Shown here piece by piece: positions 47,961 to 62,600 of a stretch of 64,000 nucleotides of DNA; positions within the stretch are counted from its first letter, which is position 1; each line of letters begins with the position of its first letter. This DNA is from Sympetrum striolatum (taxonomy: Eukaryota > Arthropoda > Insecta > Odonata > Libellulidae). Location: the NCBI GenBank assembly GCA_947579665.1, contig OX388345.1, positions 58,457,454 through 58,521,453 on the forward strand. The letters are read 5' to 3'. The translations under genes were made by a program, and so were the position numbers. Below the pieces are notes generated by a model. That model searched no databases. It was not told the origin of the DNA and saw nothing but the letters and a program-made list of their open reading frames with translations.

Positions 47961-50665
47961 AGATTAAGCTCTTGAAACTTCTTTTTAGTTAAAATTGGTT
48001 AATTTTAATAACTTTTTGGTTTTGATATTAAAACTTTCCGAAACATAGATAAGAGGAATACAATAGTAAACATGGTCGCCTAAATACTCTCTGCCCATGG
48101 GCGTTACATACCCTTGGGCTAGCCCTGATCAATGGAGGTCAATCCTTGAAAACAAATCAACTTATCAATTGGATGACAGATTTTGCAATACAGCAATAAT
48201 TTCCATCATCTTAGGAACTCTTGATCCGCCTATATCGGCCGAAAATATCAGACTTAATAATATAGTAAATTATTCGTGAATCCAATCCCTTCCTTTATAT
48301 ATACTCTTTAATTCTCAAAGTTTACTATTTTTCACATTTTAGCTCAAATTCTCCATTATTTTTTCCTGTTTACAATCTGGAAGTTGGAGAAATTTCGACG
48401 CATGCTGTCAAAATGGGGATAAACTGGGCGTCGGAATTGTTTTTTATATTTAAAATTTAAGAAAGTAAAACCATTAAAAGAGTTAGGCGAGTATGAAGGA
48501 AAAAAAAGCAAATCTATTGCATTCATCCCCTTTCTTCATCCATTTCTTTATCCATATAGTCTTTATTTCACTGCAACATCCTTTAATGATAACATTACAC
48601 AATGAAGCTATAATTGTTCTTCATAAGAGACTTTAGGATGCGATGAAAGTTGCTTTATTTCTCCGTACTTTTAAGGAAGCCTGCTAGGAAGTCACGGCAA
48701 GAGCTATCGATTCTTGAATATTATTATTACTTACTATTTTCAAAACTTCCCATTGAATTAGCTCGATAATAAAGAAATAAATGAAAGTTATTTCAAATAG
48801 CATTTTCTTCGAAGAATTTATTCGGTCCATTTCTTATTGCTTTCCACTCTCTGTTTGAATCATTCGTTCGCATATTCTCGTATACATTAAAACGTGATTT
48901 CAAAATAAAAAGGGGATAAAATATGATTTTGCTCTGTGCATTATTTTTTAAATTATCAAAACCTTTGAGATTTACACATTCTTTGAAAAGTTTTACCTGC
49001 TAACACAATATTAAATTAATAACGACGTTACCATTTAATCTCTTTTAATTTCCGAGCAATGATATGAAGTAACAGATTTTTATAAAATACAATTAAACAT
49101 TAAAATGGAGTTTGGTGGATTTTAAATTGCGCAGTATTTTTCGGAAGGAACGAAATATCCGACATATTTTGAAAAAAACTTCGAATTTTAGAAACATTCA
49201 ACATCAATGGGTGAAAACATTGCAAACATTATTATTAGACTATAATGACTCATCGAATAAATTGTAACTGAATGGAATTTATTATTATTTGAAATTAAAT
49301 AGAGCAAAAAATCATAAATAGAAAAGTTATCATCATTGTTATAAAAATGGTCCTTTATTATAATAATTTTATCACGTGGCCCTTTTCCAGAGATGGAATT
49401 CCTTTCCACATCGCCTCAGATTATGAGCGTGTAAATAAGGATGTTTAAATCAAAATCCGTAATAAATACTCATATGGAGGTGATGGCAAGTGCTTCACAT
49501 GGTCTTGTTGGAGGAGATAAAGGTAGCAATAGGAACTCCCGCGTCCATCCTCCCCGTTCTGCCCACACCTCCGATTCCTCCAACCCATCATACCCTTCTG
49601 ACCCGTGGCGTGACCCCTACCACCACACCTCCAATGAACCCTCCAGATAACTCCCTCCACACTCATTTTCTCCGCCCACAACCTTTCTCGAAGATTTCCT
49701 CTCTCCGTTCGCACGGTCTCAGAGGAGAACAACTCTTTCGCGGGTGAGTTGCGCTGAGAGCCGAGGGTTCGCTGCAAACACCTCCTCCGTACAAAGAAAA
49801 CTCTATTGAATATCCGAAGAGGAAGGTTTCCCTTCTTTCTGATGTTGTTTCCAGTGCTAATAGATTTCCAAGGTTACTTGCGGGTGGTGATCGACTTTTC
49901 GGCCGAAAGCAGCGGTGGAAGGATCGCCGGCGAGAATCCCACGGACGCTGATTCGCAGCCTCGCGGAGAGGTAGGCCGTCCTCACGTTGATTAATAATGG
50001 AGAGCGAATGGAGAAAAATGGTCTGCGGGAAGACCTCACCAGCCCAAGAGAGCGATGTTACGGATATTCTCGCGGCGCGGACGTCGGAGTGCTTCTATTT
50101 ATCGCCGCTGAAGTGAAATAGGCACGGCGGAATTTTGCCATGAAGAATCGGCATCGGTCTGCTAGCACCTATCAGCGAAAGAAAAATTTGGTTCTGTTTT
50201 TTTCCAAGAGGAATCCTCGTTTACAGTTTACGATATCCTTTTTTGTGCCCCGAGTCAGCATTCATCGTACCTGAAAGAGTTGATAATCGCAGGATTATGG
50301 AAATAAATATCGAGCCCTGATGCGAGATTCAGAAAAATTAAATAATGAGAGGCGCATCCAAGTAGGTGTACTCACGACTTTTAGTTGCCCAAAGTTCCTC
50401 GAGTTTACCGCAAGTTTGTGAATCGAGCTCCGTCGAAATCGTTGTCGGGATTTCATGAAAAAACTCGAACGACCGAATTCGCGGAGACTTCAACGACGCC
50501 TCGAAGGCGTGGCAAAGCTGTCCATGTGTGTGTCATTATTCCCCTCGATGTAGAAAGAGGATGACGTACGCGGTGTGTGGAGGGCTGTTTCAAGCGTGAC
50601 CCGAAGCCCCAACACGGACCACGGTCATCCCAAGGTCGCGGGCCATCACGCTGCTGCTCGAGAGG
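47961..50665. other. 5' flank of the SH3 gene; GC-rich from ~49.44 kb
   Basis: 48-49.4 kb is AT-rich with nothing recognised. From about 49440 GC rises sharply with many CG dinucleotides, as in a promoter or 5' UTR island before the exon at 50666. Short open frames here (49445-49777 minus, 49806-49994 plus) show no domain. A possible donor GAGAG|GTAGGC near 49970 could end a non-coding first exon; this is speculative. Confidence 0.4.
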
Positions 50666-53600
50666 ATGGGCCAGAGGTCTTCCAGGAAGCAGAATCCGCA
50701 GGTTCGCAATGCCGTTGACTCTCGTAGAGCGAACAATTCATCCGTGGATCCTAATTTGACGTTTCCAAAAAGAAACAGGCCGCCAAGTGACGTCGGTGTG
50801 ATCGCGGCAGGTCCCGATGAAGTGGTGGGCTTCGTACCAGAGTGCGTCGAGGATGTACTTGGGATAGGAGGGGGACATCTCCCTCCGCCTTGGACTCCAA
50901 GGCAGGTACCAAGGAGGAGCAGGGTGCGGCCTGAACCTCCTCCACATCCAGAACAGAGGAGGATTCCGTGGAACACACATCCTCCGCCCCCTCCTCCTCC
51001 ACCCCCTCCCTCCAGATTCGGCTATGAGATCCAGGATCTCGACGGCTTCCTCTCCCAGGCAAGTCTATTTGAATATTTATCGTTTCCGTAATGAGCGAAT
51101 GTGCTCAGGTCAAAAGAAATTAGTTTGGAACTGACACATGATCAATTATGAGTTAATATATCTGCCGCTTCTTCTCAAGGGGGCTATTGGTAAGGGGTAA
51201 GTTTTTGATCACGGTATTTTACCTTTGTAATTTTTATATAAAATTTGCATTACGCTACTTCGAATTTTTCCACTTTCCAAAATGCACGGCTAACTTCTTT
51301 CACTCAAATAATACTAAAATGTTTATAAATATTCTTATTTTCCTTTATATGACAGAAAAAAACTTCAGTGTGTATTAATGTATTGAGATTTTCGCTGCAA
51401 TATCGATATTCTTAAAAACTTGTATTCATCTCCTAATTTATATCATACATGATCCTACTTATACCTAGTTAGTTATGATTACTGTCGCCACCAATTAAGT
51501 TACTTCGAATTATCACTGTTTCAACCACTAAAATATTATTCGTAACAATGAAAAGATTCACTGATTGCTACACGGTAAACATTATTATACCTTATTTTAA
51601 GTGTTAATATAAACAACTTTAAGATAAAACATTGTAATATCAAAGTATAAAATAATGCCTAATGCATGTATGTACGACATCCCAGTTGTATGTTCATTGC
51701 GTTTATTTATCAAATTTTCTAAAAAATCTTTAATAGTCTTTTATTCATTGAAAGTTATGTTGTATGTTTACTTCTAAAACTGTACCATTTCATCTCCATC
51801 AGTTGCTAGTTTAATAAATATTTGCCACTTTCTACTCTCCGTAATACTCAATTTTACATTCCAATCATTCCTGATCGTAGATTCACATTTTCAAATGGCA
51901 CAAAACCTCCTTAACTCTTTTATTTCTTTATTCTTCTCGCAAAATATCGTTCATTCCCGTCATTAAACAGACTTTTTTCACTTAGTAAAAATATCATTCA
52001 GTCCATATTAATGAACGCATTGATGAAAAAATTATCCTTCAGAAAATTTCGAATTAACGGAAGATTTATTTTTATTTCGTGGTAGCGTTTTTCGGGGTTT
52101 TCTTTAGTTGAAACCTGCTAGTTCAATGATATTATTTCACAGTTATTTTCTGGCATTGTAATTCATAGGCTCAGTAAGGCGACTTTTTCGGGGAGCTGCA
52201 GAATATCACTCCTTGAAGAGTTGAGGGTATTGAGTTTCTTTTCATTTTGCCACTTTTCTTTTAGGAGGGAGAGGACGATGATTAGGGGAGTTTTTATGAA
52301 GGCCGAAATTGAAAGAATAAGTAGATTTAAAGATAAAATATCTGATCGACTTTTGTTCTGACAAAAATTATAAAATGGAATGAATAATAATCTCTATGTG
52401 TCACTCGTAAAATTTAAGAGGTTCTACATTGTCATATAAACCGTAAGTAGAGCCAGAAACTCTTCTCATTTCCAAATTTTACCAATTTGTTGAATACCAA
52501 AGAGGTTGTATTTTAGTTTTCGAAACTCATTTTAGACCCTTTCGACCTTATTTGGTATCAATATTTTCTTTAATCTAGGAAGTAGGAACGGAATATCAGA
52601 TAAATTAACAAACGCCGATAGTTTCAAAACTCAAGCCTTGGTTTTTTGAGTAATTGTAAAAATTTAATTTACTATATATTATACCATGTTTAAAATATTT
52701 ATTTATCGTGTATTGTGTACGTCACTAACACTCTCTGAGTGAAAAGAATCTGAAGATTTTTTCATTATTGAAACTTTTAATTGGTCGTTCTTTTCGTATT
52801 TTAGATTCATTTACTTTTTGCGAGAACCTTTTTCAAGGCTCTACGCAGAAACTTCTTAAGGTATTGAATCGTGACTTGCACTCGGCGTTTCACCATAATA
52901 AATCTCATAGATGAGATCCGGGATTCAACGTAATTGGTGTTTGAGTCTTAAGGTCTTGAGTGGATATTTTCTGAGATGGGAAAATTCTCGTGAGTTGTAG
53001 CACCATTCTACTTTTGTTACGAAGAGCAATTAATTTTGTTTACGCAATTATCATCTTTCAAAACTTATTACAGATAAACCGTATTATGAGTGTATGAATT
53101 TAATCCTTAATATATACGTCAGAATGGTCACTAAACCGTGCCGCAACATCGGAGAAAACTCGATTAAAAAGGAAAGCTTTTGGTGGCTTTTGGGCGCCAT
53201 AGTCATAGAGCTTGGTTTTCAGCAATAGTTCATTTTTACAGTATCTTGATCTCTGCATGGGAGACTGAGGTAATGGCGGTCACCTAAGGGAAAATAAATA
53301 TAAAAATTATGATTTTTATTTCTTTGAAGGGTAAATTTCTAGTTTAGAAATTTACCGTTTGAAACACTAAAACGCCTAATAGTATAGTTATACTCTTTCC
53401 TAAAAACTAATCACTTAATACTGAATTAAAACGAATTGATTAATTTTCAATGTAAAAAAATTAAAATATCAGCTTTGACCGGTATTAACCCGACCTTGAG
53501 GTATTGGTGGTCGGCGGTGTCGTGATTATTTACTGACAATACAACAAGGAATATGGGGATTTTTTAATGATATAACCATGTTTAAATTAAACACTGATAT

Positions 53601-56600
53601 ATAATTTTGGTTATATTACATAGTTTAAGTCTTATGAAAAATACACAAAATAAACAATCAGCAGATAGTCATAAGAGCGCAATCAAAACGCAAACATTCT
53701 TTCTGTTCCATTTTCTTACTTCCCTGATCCAGTTCTAGGCAAAAAAGCTAAGAGTATTCTTTTAAAGGCGCTATAAATTAGATATTTAGTCTTGTTCATG
53801 ACAGGATATACATAGCGATTGCAGTTCTTCTGAATCCCCTGATACTTGGTATATTGCTATAATATGAGTATTTATCATGCACCTACATAGATTTCATACC
53901 CTTCTGGAGAAAGCAAGCTAGTAGCATTATTTCTTCCCAATAATCCATCTTATTTACCTTTTCCTTGGATACCTTTTCAGCTTCATATAGATCAATATAT
54001 ATATATTTATCGTTGGCACCCCCAACAGCAATCCTGCACATGCCTATGCATATGAAAGCATATTCATTCAAAAGCATAAAAACCAATTAATTAGTGAAGA
54101 CTTTGGGCCATTCCCCATTGTTTCCAATTGCTCTCATGCATCCCCTCCCATCACTACAAGCAAAGGATGTTGCAATAAAGGAAATATAAATACTGAAGCA
54201 ACACTGACCGACTTCAGATGACAGTAAGGTTGTGGTGGAGTAAATCCCTTAAGGGGGTTTCCTCCTTAAGTGTTGCCGGTGTCTCGATGAGGCCATGACA
54301 CATGGACGATGTCCCACAGTCGGACGAAACCATACTTGCCCTTGCACATAAAGTTCTGGCCAGGTAGCCTAGATGGTTAAGGCAGCCTCCCAGATAGAGG
54401 AAGATCCCAGGTTCAATTTCCGGCCCCATCAGACTCCTTTTTTTCAAGTCTGTTTTTCCTTGGGATTTTTCCTGGGTGCACGCCCTTATGTGCAATATAC
54501 CTTTAACCCTTTCCTAACAAAATGTATATTAGATAGTTCTACTGTGCAGTTCATTTGTCCAATTGTTACAGTTGTTTGGAGTCTGTTTTTGTCTTTTTCT
54601 CTACCTTGTCAGTCTTCTGACAGACATCATTGGTTCATCTCCTTTATTTTCATCCAAAGTTAGTTCAGTTATCATTTCTTTTACCTACTTCTACCTTGGT
54701 CTTTCACTTAGAGTCTACCAATGCATTTCTTATTTTTTAAGGAATGAGAATTACATTATAGTGAGTATAATGTTTATGTTTTACCCCTTGTTTGCTTCCA
54801 TATAAGATGCATAAGTCGACATAGAAAATTTGGAAGTGTTCTTCTATTCTAGACTACAAGATAACAACACAAACAAGCCTACAATGATTTGTAGCCACAG
54901 TTGTACCTCTTGGTCAATTCTATGTAACAGTTACCATTAACCAAATTTCACTATTTGGATTGCTCTAAATCTCAAATTTACTTCCTTATTGTTCATTTTT
55001 TTTATAATGTTGCTAACATCACTAAGCACCTTTGTTTATTTATTGAAATGAGTTTACAGCATTCTTCATAGCATTGAAATACATTAAGTTTTAAGATTCA
55101 TATCAGTGTATTTTTTTGGCATCATGAGGTGTTCCATTTCTTTCTATTAATGTTATATTTTCGTTAATGCACTCTTATGAACAATACTGATTTGTAATAA
55201 ATAAAAATAAAAGGTAAACACAATAAAAAAATTTTAGAAATTTTTGGATGGGAATCATAAGAATAAAATAGATCAATAGGCTATGTCGCAAGTAATAATC
55301 ACACAGGAAAGTTAAAATTTTGGAAACAAAGGACTGATATGGTTAAGTACTCATTCCTTAACATATGTGTAAAGCAATAGAATATGTTACGTAATGGACA
55401 TCAAGCCCTTTATGAAAAAAATAAGAAGTTTAGAGAAAGATGTAAGTAAGTTTCTGTTAAAATGTGAGTGAATTTAATTAATAATATTATTTTTAATTAT
55501 AAGATTGAAATAATATGGTATTCAATTATATTAAACATAAATTATAGTATAGATGAGGGTATACATATGATAAAGTGCTATGTTCATAAATTTTTTGCTT
55601 GGTAATCTTGGTTGGTAATTTAAATAATAAAAAATTTTGACTCTGGATTTATCAGTAAATAAGGATGTAATATTAAATGGTTATGTTTGACAGAAGGAGG
55701 CAACAAATTAAGTAAACTAGCATTTGGTATAATCTGTAGACATGGTGGCTAAATATGTATACAATAAAGTATTCCGCCCTAAGGCCGGTTGTTGTCTCTC
55801 CCTCAGACAAAAGCTACCTTGTGGAGGGGAATGGTATTTTATAGGCAGGATAAGGAGTGAAGTATAATCAATATGAGAAGGCGTGACTTCACGGAAAGCC
55901 ATTTGCAGAATGAAAACACTTCGTACTTTTCCACAGAAAATTTATTTTGCGACCAGTTTCATAAGCGAGCTTACATCTTCAGGCACAGAGAAAATATTTG
56001 TCACAGCATATATAGGATAGTGGAAGGGGTGAAGGGTTAAAAATGGGGGGAGGTGTGGGTGCATCGTGGGAATAACTTGCTTGGTAGGGAGAGCAAGGGT
56101 GAGGGGTTCAGGAATAAATGGTCATTGGCCAGCATACCATCCTTTCGGACACTCCTTATCTCTACTTCCTACAGGAGGTCTAGGCGGCGGGAATTCTCCT
56201 CCTGATGTAGGCGTTTTGGTTTGAAATCGCTGGTATGCCCATTGTCTAGGAGGTGAACTGCGAAGCTCGAGAAAGGTCCTCTCTTCAGGCGGTGGTCTCT
56301 TTGGTGCTCTGCCGCTCTGATGCACAGGTTTCTGATATATTTGGTGGGGCAGATAGCACATGAGAGTTCGTAGACCCTGCTACTGGGTTCTTTGGTTCTT
56401 TTGAATTCCCTCGCAGTCTTAGTATATTGTTGGGGGAGCGAAATGCAGGTCTAATGTTATGGGGAAAAACGTTGCTTATTTTGTATGATAATTTTCCCAG
56501 AAAGAGAAGCCTCCGCCAGTTAATGGGTGTCTTGTCAGCAGGGGGGAGGAGGCTGGGGGTTATCCTTTGGAAGGCTTTGTTCCTGATTTTCTTTTTTAAA

Positions 56601-59600
56601 AGTTTTTCGATAAGAGTTATGCTGTATCCGTTGGATTTGGCTATGATTTTAATTGTGTTTAATTCCTTATTAAATTTATCTGGGGAGAGGGGGATTGCTA
56701 TTAGCCGGTGCAACTTGGAATGAAGAGCCGCATGCTTTTGGGAAAAGTGATGGAACGAAGAATTTGGGATGATCTGGTCGGTATACTCTGGTTTTCGATA
56801 GATTTCAAAAGTTGATTTTCCGTCCTCTATGGATATTTAGAAAGTTTATGGTGTGGTTCGTTCCTATTTCCATTGTGAAGCTAAGGTTAGGATGGAGGGA
56901 GTTTAATTGATTTAGGAACATGCTCAATTGCCTATAACTGCCACCCCAGACACAGAATATGTCGCTGACATATCGTTTCCAATAAAGAGAATGTTTTAAT
57001 AAGGTGTTACCGGAACTGAAGAGTTTTTCTTCTAAATTGCACATGAAGAATTCAGCAAGGATAGGGGACAAGGGAGACACCATGACTAGGCCTTCGCGTT
57101 GGCTGTAGAACTTTTCATTGAAAATGAAGTAATTTTGTTTGAGGCAGATTTTAGTTAAAGAGATGAAGTCTTTTTTGGATTTGGAGTCCATCATTGTTGA
57201 AGCAAGGTGAGTTTCCATGGATAAGATGGCTTCTTGAGTGGGAACTGAAGTAAAATTTCTTACATCTTTTTTATAAATTTTCTTTACATCAAAGATTCTT
57301 TACATCAAAGCTAACAAGAATTACATTTTTGGGAAACACTTCTTTCTGTAAATCAGAGGCTATGACTAAAACTCAAATTTTAATCTGTAAATAAAAAATT
57401 TCAATACATGCTACAAATGTAAAATTCAATTATCTAAAATAGTATATAATATTAATAAAAAATTAATCATAAGTGTTAATAACAAATCCATTGTATTCTA
57501 TGTGTAAATATGTTGACTTTAACCTTCAGAAAACTAATTATGATTCTTCCTTTATCTACTATCACTCTTATGTGTACATTTATTTTGATGAGACCCATAA
57601 TGGTATACCATTTAATGAGTAATAAATTATTGTTATTATTATTATCATCATCATAAGTATCCAACCTTCCAGTAATCCCTTAATAACCCTTGATCAATGA
57701 CTTTTATATTTCTTGATATTTCAACAATAAAATTAATCTCTTATCAATTCAGTATTAAAATTATTTCTCTTCTGCAACATTTTCTTTAGCATTCGTCCAC
57801 ACTTTCCTTAGTAATCCCTCTCCTCTCAATCTTTAATCTCCCCAATTTGTTTGTCATTGCTTTATTACTAAAATGAAAACTTTCTTCTCTCACCATATCC
57901 AGCTCCTACATGTTTCTTTTATATCATCAAATTTACTTATTCTATTCTATGCCACGCTTTCATCTCAAAGGTTTCCAATCCTCCAAGTTTTGCATGTTTG
58001 AATTTATTTTGTTTTCTACAAAAGTATTTGAGACCTACTGATATACCTCTTGGACCTTTGATCCAGGAATGCCAGTTTTTCTCTATCCACCCTGGTTGTT
58101 AATGTAACTTTCTTTTCTTTTTCTTCCTCATTGCTTCAGTTTTTTACTTTCTCCATATACGAAGTATAGAGAAAGTATTGTTTTCATGAAAAAATTCGAC
58201 TTCGAGATTTCAACGGAAATACACGTTTTGGGGTCCCTAGAACACGTTTTGACTATTTTCGGAATGATGTCTGTGTGTATGTGTGTGTGTGTGTGTGTGT
58301 GTGTCTGTATGTGTGTGTGTGTTAGTGGGCGCTCTAACGTGAAAACTATTAGTCGTATCAATACCAAACTTCATATATAGTACTGTAGTGTGTGCTGTCA
58401 GAGTTGATTAGTTTTTGAAGTAAATCGGTAAACCGGAAGTCGAGCTTTATTCATTAAAGCTCATTTCCGGTTTTCAAAATATCTCCATAAATATGATATA
58501 TACGTATGTTGTATTAAAATAAAAGTTTTAGATAATGTTATTTTCTATAACTTTTGTATTTAACATATTTTTGTATCACCGGTTGATTAGGAGTTATTCG
58601 TGAAATTCCGATAAACCGGAGATAGCTGTTATGTACTTTGTGGGCGCTCTAACATGAAAACTATTAGTTGTATCAACACCAAATTTCATATATAGTACCT
58701 TGCTTCATGTATTTAGAGTTGATTAGCTTTTGGAGTAAATCGGTAAACCGGAAGTCGAGTTTCATTCTTCAAAGCTCATTTCCGGTTTTCAAAATATCTC
58801 CATAAATATGATATTTAGGTATATACTATTATAAATAAAAATTTTAGAAAATATTATTTACTATAACTTTTGTTTGAAACATATTCTTGTATCACTGATT
58901 GTTTAGGAGTTATTCATGAAATACTGATAAACCGGAAGTTGCTGATTATGTACTTTGTGGGCGCTCTGGGCTCTATGGGCGAAAGGCCAATTTCATCGTT
59001 TTTCATCGATCATGTCCCGAAAAACATTAGCTTTAATGTTTGTGACGTCAAAGATAATAATATATACATATTGATCACTCATCTTCCAAGTTTAGATGGA
59101 ATATAGAGTTCGAAATTACTGTCGTAGATAAATATTTACATCTTATATATGGAGAAAGTCATGTGCTGGCCACATCAGATTTTTATATTTATTTTAACCC
59201 TAAACTCCACAGCTTTATCATTAATTGCATTTATTAGTATTTTAAACTCTATTCAAAACCACCAAAAAATACCTTTATCTTCCTGACTTCAGTAATTCCC
59301 GGCCAATAATCACTCCTTAATCTATTTCTTTTTATTTATTTATTTATATAAATTAATAAATAAATCAGAAGGCATTTAGTGATTGTAGAAACACTTAATA
59401 ATCAGATTATAATCAAAATTGTTAAATCCTAGGCAAACTACTGAAACAACAAGTTTGGCAAGAAGGAGCAGACCACTTCTTACCTTGCTTGGAACTCTGA
59501 ATATCCTTTGCATTCATACAAAAGAGTGTTGATTGCTGAAATGAAATGAATTGCTGCCTTATTTTATTCACTATTCTGAATCAGCTCATACTGACTCCCA

Positions 59601-62600
59601 ATCTACTATTCTTTCCTTTGTTAAGAACAAATTTTGCATCAATAGCCTATCTTTCTAATCTAATGCAATGTTATCTCATTTCACAAATAACTTTGGCCAA
59701 TATTCTCTTTTCCCGTAAGTTCTCCCATAACCTCAATTGCATCCCTAGATCTTTTAGTCTCTTTTTGAAGAGCTAAATGATATTTTCCAACCACTCCTTA
59801 ATTTTTCCATCAATCCCAATCCTTATATTCAGAACTAATTAAATAAATAAATATTCATACCTTGGAACTCTCAGCTTTTATCATCATAGATATTTTAGAG
59901 TGGAACTTCCTCTTCTTTTAGATTACATACATACGGAAGCTATCATATTGTTAACACTCTCATTTCACTTAACATCAAACCAGCCTTTTACACCACATTT
60001 TATTACTCAACAATAAAAACAAAATCAATTTTATTTACAAAGCAGGAATTTACAAATTAAATTGCAATAGTTGTGAGGCAATATACATCGGACAAATTAG
60101 TAGACATCTCCAAACCAGAATACACGAACACGAAAAATGCTTCCATAACAAATACCACGCTTCACATTTTGCCAAACACCTACATGAGGAAAAACATCAT
60201 TCAGATTTTGCAGTTAAATTATTACACACTCAACAAAAAGGGTCAAAACTTAACATCTTAGAACAGATTGAAATCAAAGAACACTTACAATGTAACTACA
60301 CTCTCACTAATATGCACCTGTTTTCAACACAGTCCCTCCTGCTGTCAACGGTTTTTCTCCTGCCTCCCCTCCCTCCTCCTCACACAATTGGTTTGTCTAA
60401 CTCTCCGTAACCTCCCCCTTCCTTATTCTCATTGGCTGATTTGGTGATGCCATTTAGTATATATTCTTGTATTGTTTTCTGATCTTTGCCTGATGATAAC
60501 TCTGTGAGTTAAAACATGTCGCAGTAGAGAAATATATTTTTGTGGAATTTTAAAAAGTGAGTTTTTCCTTTTTCCATTAAAGATAGGTCAACTATTACCG
60601 CCTTATACCAATCAATTAACTTTATTTTAACTGCCTTGGATACAAAACATGAGACTCTTGGTCTTCTTTTCGATTTTCCTAATGCCTTCGACAATGTAAA
60701 TCACGAGCTTCTTTTACAGAAGCTCGAAAGATATGGGATAGAAGGTACTGCCAATAATTTGCTCAAATCTTACCTCTCTAACAGGACCCTAAAAGTAATA
60801 TTGAACGATAAGGGTATAAGAACTGTATCTCCATCAATTACATCTTCAATTTGTGTTCCCCAAGGATCAATCTTAGGTCCTGTCCTATTTTTAATTTACA
60901 TAAATGATCTGCCCCTTTGTTTAAAGTAAATTACAGGCGTGAAAACTGTTTTATATGCAGATGACACTAATATCCTCTTATCCTCTGATTCTCTTGCCAA
61001 TCTATCTCACTGCAGCAATGAGAATACCAAATCAATTTCTTTCTGGTGTCAGAATAATAGCATAAATCTAAACAATGATAAGACACATGCTATATACTTT
61101 TCTTTTAACAAACCTACCTGCAGCCCCTTAGTAAAAATTGATAAAAAATCTATCCCATTAAAGGATAATTCTAAAATATTGGGAGTTAATCTGGATTCAA
61201 CTATGTCTTGGCAGCCACATGTTAATAAATTAAACAGCAAACTAAACTCAATTTGCTACAAACTAAGACAGCTGAGATATACTGTAAGTAAAAATGTTTT
61301 ACTAGCTCTTTATTATGCTGACTTATATTCTAAAGTTACTTACAGTATCAGTTTCTGGGGATCTTCCTCCTTTTACCACACTATATTTAAAACTCAAAAG
61401 AGAGCTGTCCGCTTGATAGCTTTTATAAAGTACAATGATCCATCCTTACCTAATTTCAAAAGCTTAAATATTCTTCCAATTGCCTGTATTTATATTCTCT
61501 TTACCGTAACATATGTGAGGAGTCACAAGGACAACAAAACAAATTCGCTGTACCCCAACTATCTCACTTGGAATCGATTCAACTTCCACATCAATTATAA
61601 TAGAACTAAATCTGCCTCTTTGGGTCCAAATGCAATGGGACTAAAATTATACAATAAACTACCTGTACATTGTAAAAATGCTATCAATATGGCAGTGTTT
61701 AAAAAAAGTAAAAGATTTTTTTGATAGAAAAGATGTTTTACACTATAAATTACTATCTACATTATGTAGGCTAATTGTAATTTGTAATCTTTTTAATTTT
61801 ATATTTCTTTTGTTTATGCTTGATGACTCCTATATATGTATTTTTATATGTCTTTTGGAAAATAAATATATTATTATTATTATGAGAATTTCCAATACAA
61901 GAAGAGCAGAATGAAGAACAAGAATGTTTCAGGTTTAATGATTTTGATAATTTTATTTTTTATTTGGTATTCTCAATGGATCTACACCTTAATTATGTGC
62001 TCTTGTTCCCTTAAAATAAGTCATAGAAAATAAGCAATAAATAATTTACTAATAATTTAATATTTGGAGAATAATTTGTGATTATTACATTATTTTAAGG
62101 AAGTAAACTCATTATCAGACACTAATCAAATTGAGCAAATTGTATTCCTTACCAAATGAATTTTGATTATTTAAAGTGTATGTAGGTAGAGGGGTTTTCA
62201 AATACCAAAGAAATAGGTCTTCTTTTACCGCACAATTAAAAAAATAGAGCTTTGCAACATTTTATATGCACTTCTTAGATGTTTTCCTGAATAGTACATT
62301 TTTCCTTCAATAGCAGTTTTATTTTTCATAAAATCCTTCCTTTTATATTAATAACATTAACCAACGATTGATTAGTTAAAATTGTGTTTTCCATACTTAA
62401 TTGATATTATGATGTGTAGTAGTTAATGTGAATACCAAAGGTAGGTTAATGATTTTTTCTTCATTCTTAAATTTACTTATGGACAAAACAGCAGAAATTG
62501 CTTTACACCGGTCACTTTTGATTGAGGCTTATTTTCCAAAATTTCTTCAAAAATCTAGTTAATAAATTTACTGTTTTAATAAAGGTAAAGAATAGAGAAA

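Noticed and set aside
50590..50976. 128-codon minus-strand frame
   Set aside because: Antisense of the proline-rich exon, open because of its high GC content.
54361..54428. Functional tRNA gene
   Set aside because: A and B boxes are present but the acceptor and anticodon stems do not close; better read as a SINE head.
58186..58380. Cys/Val-rich small protein
   Set aside because: Produced by translating the TG microsatellite inside a non-coding element.
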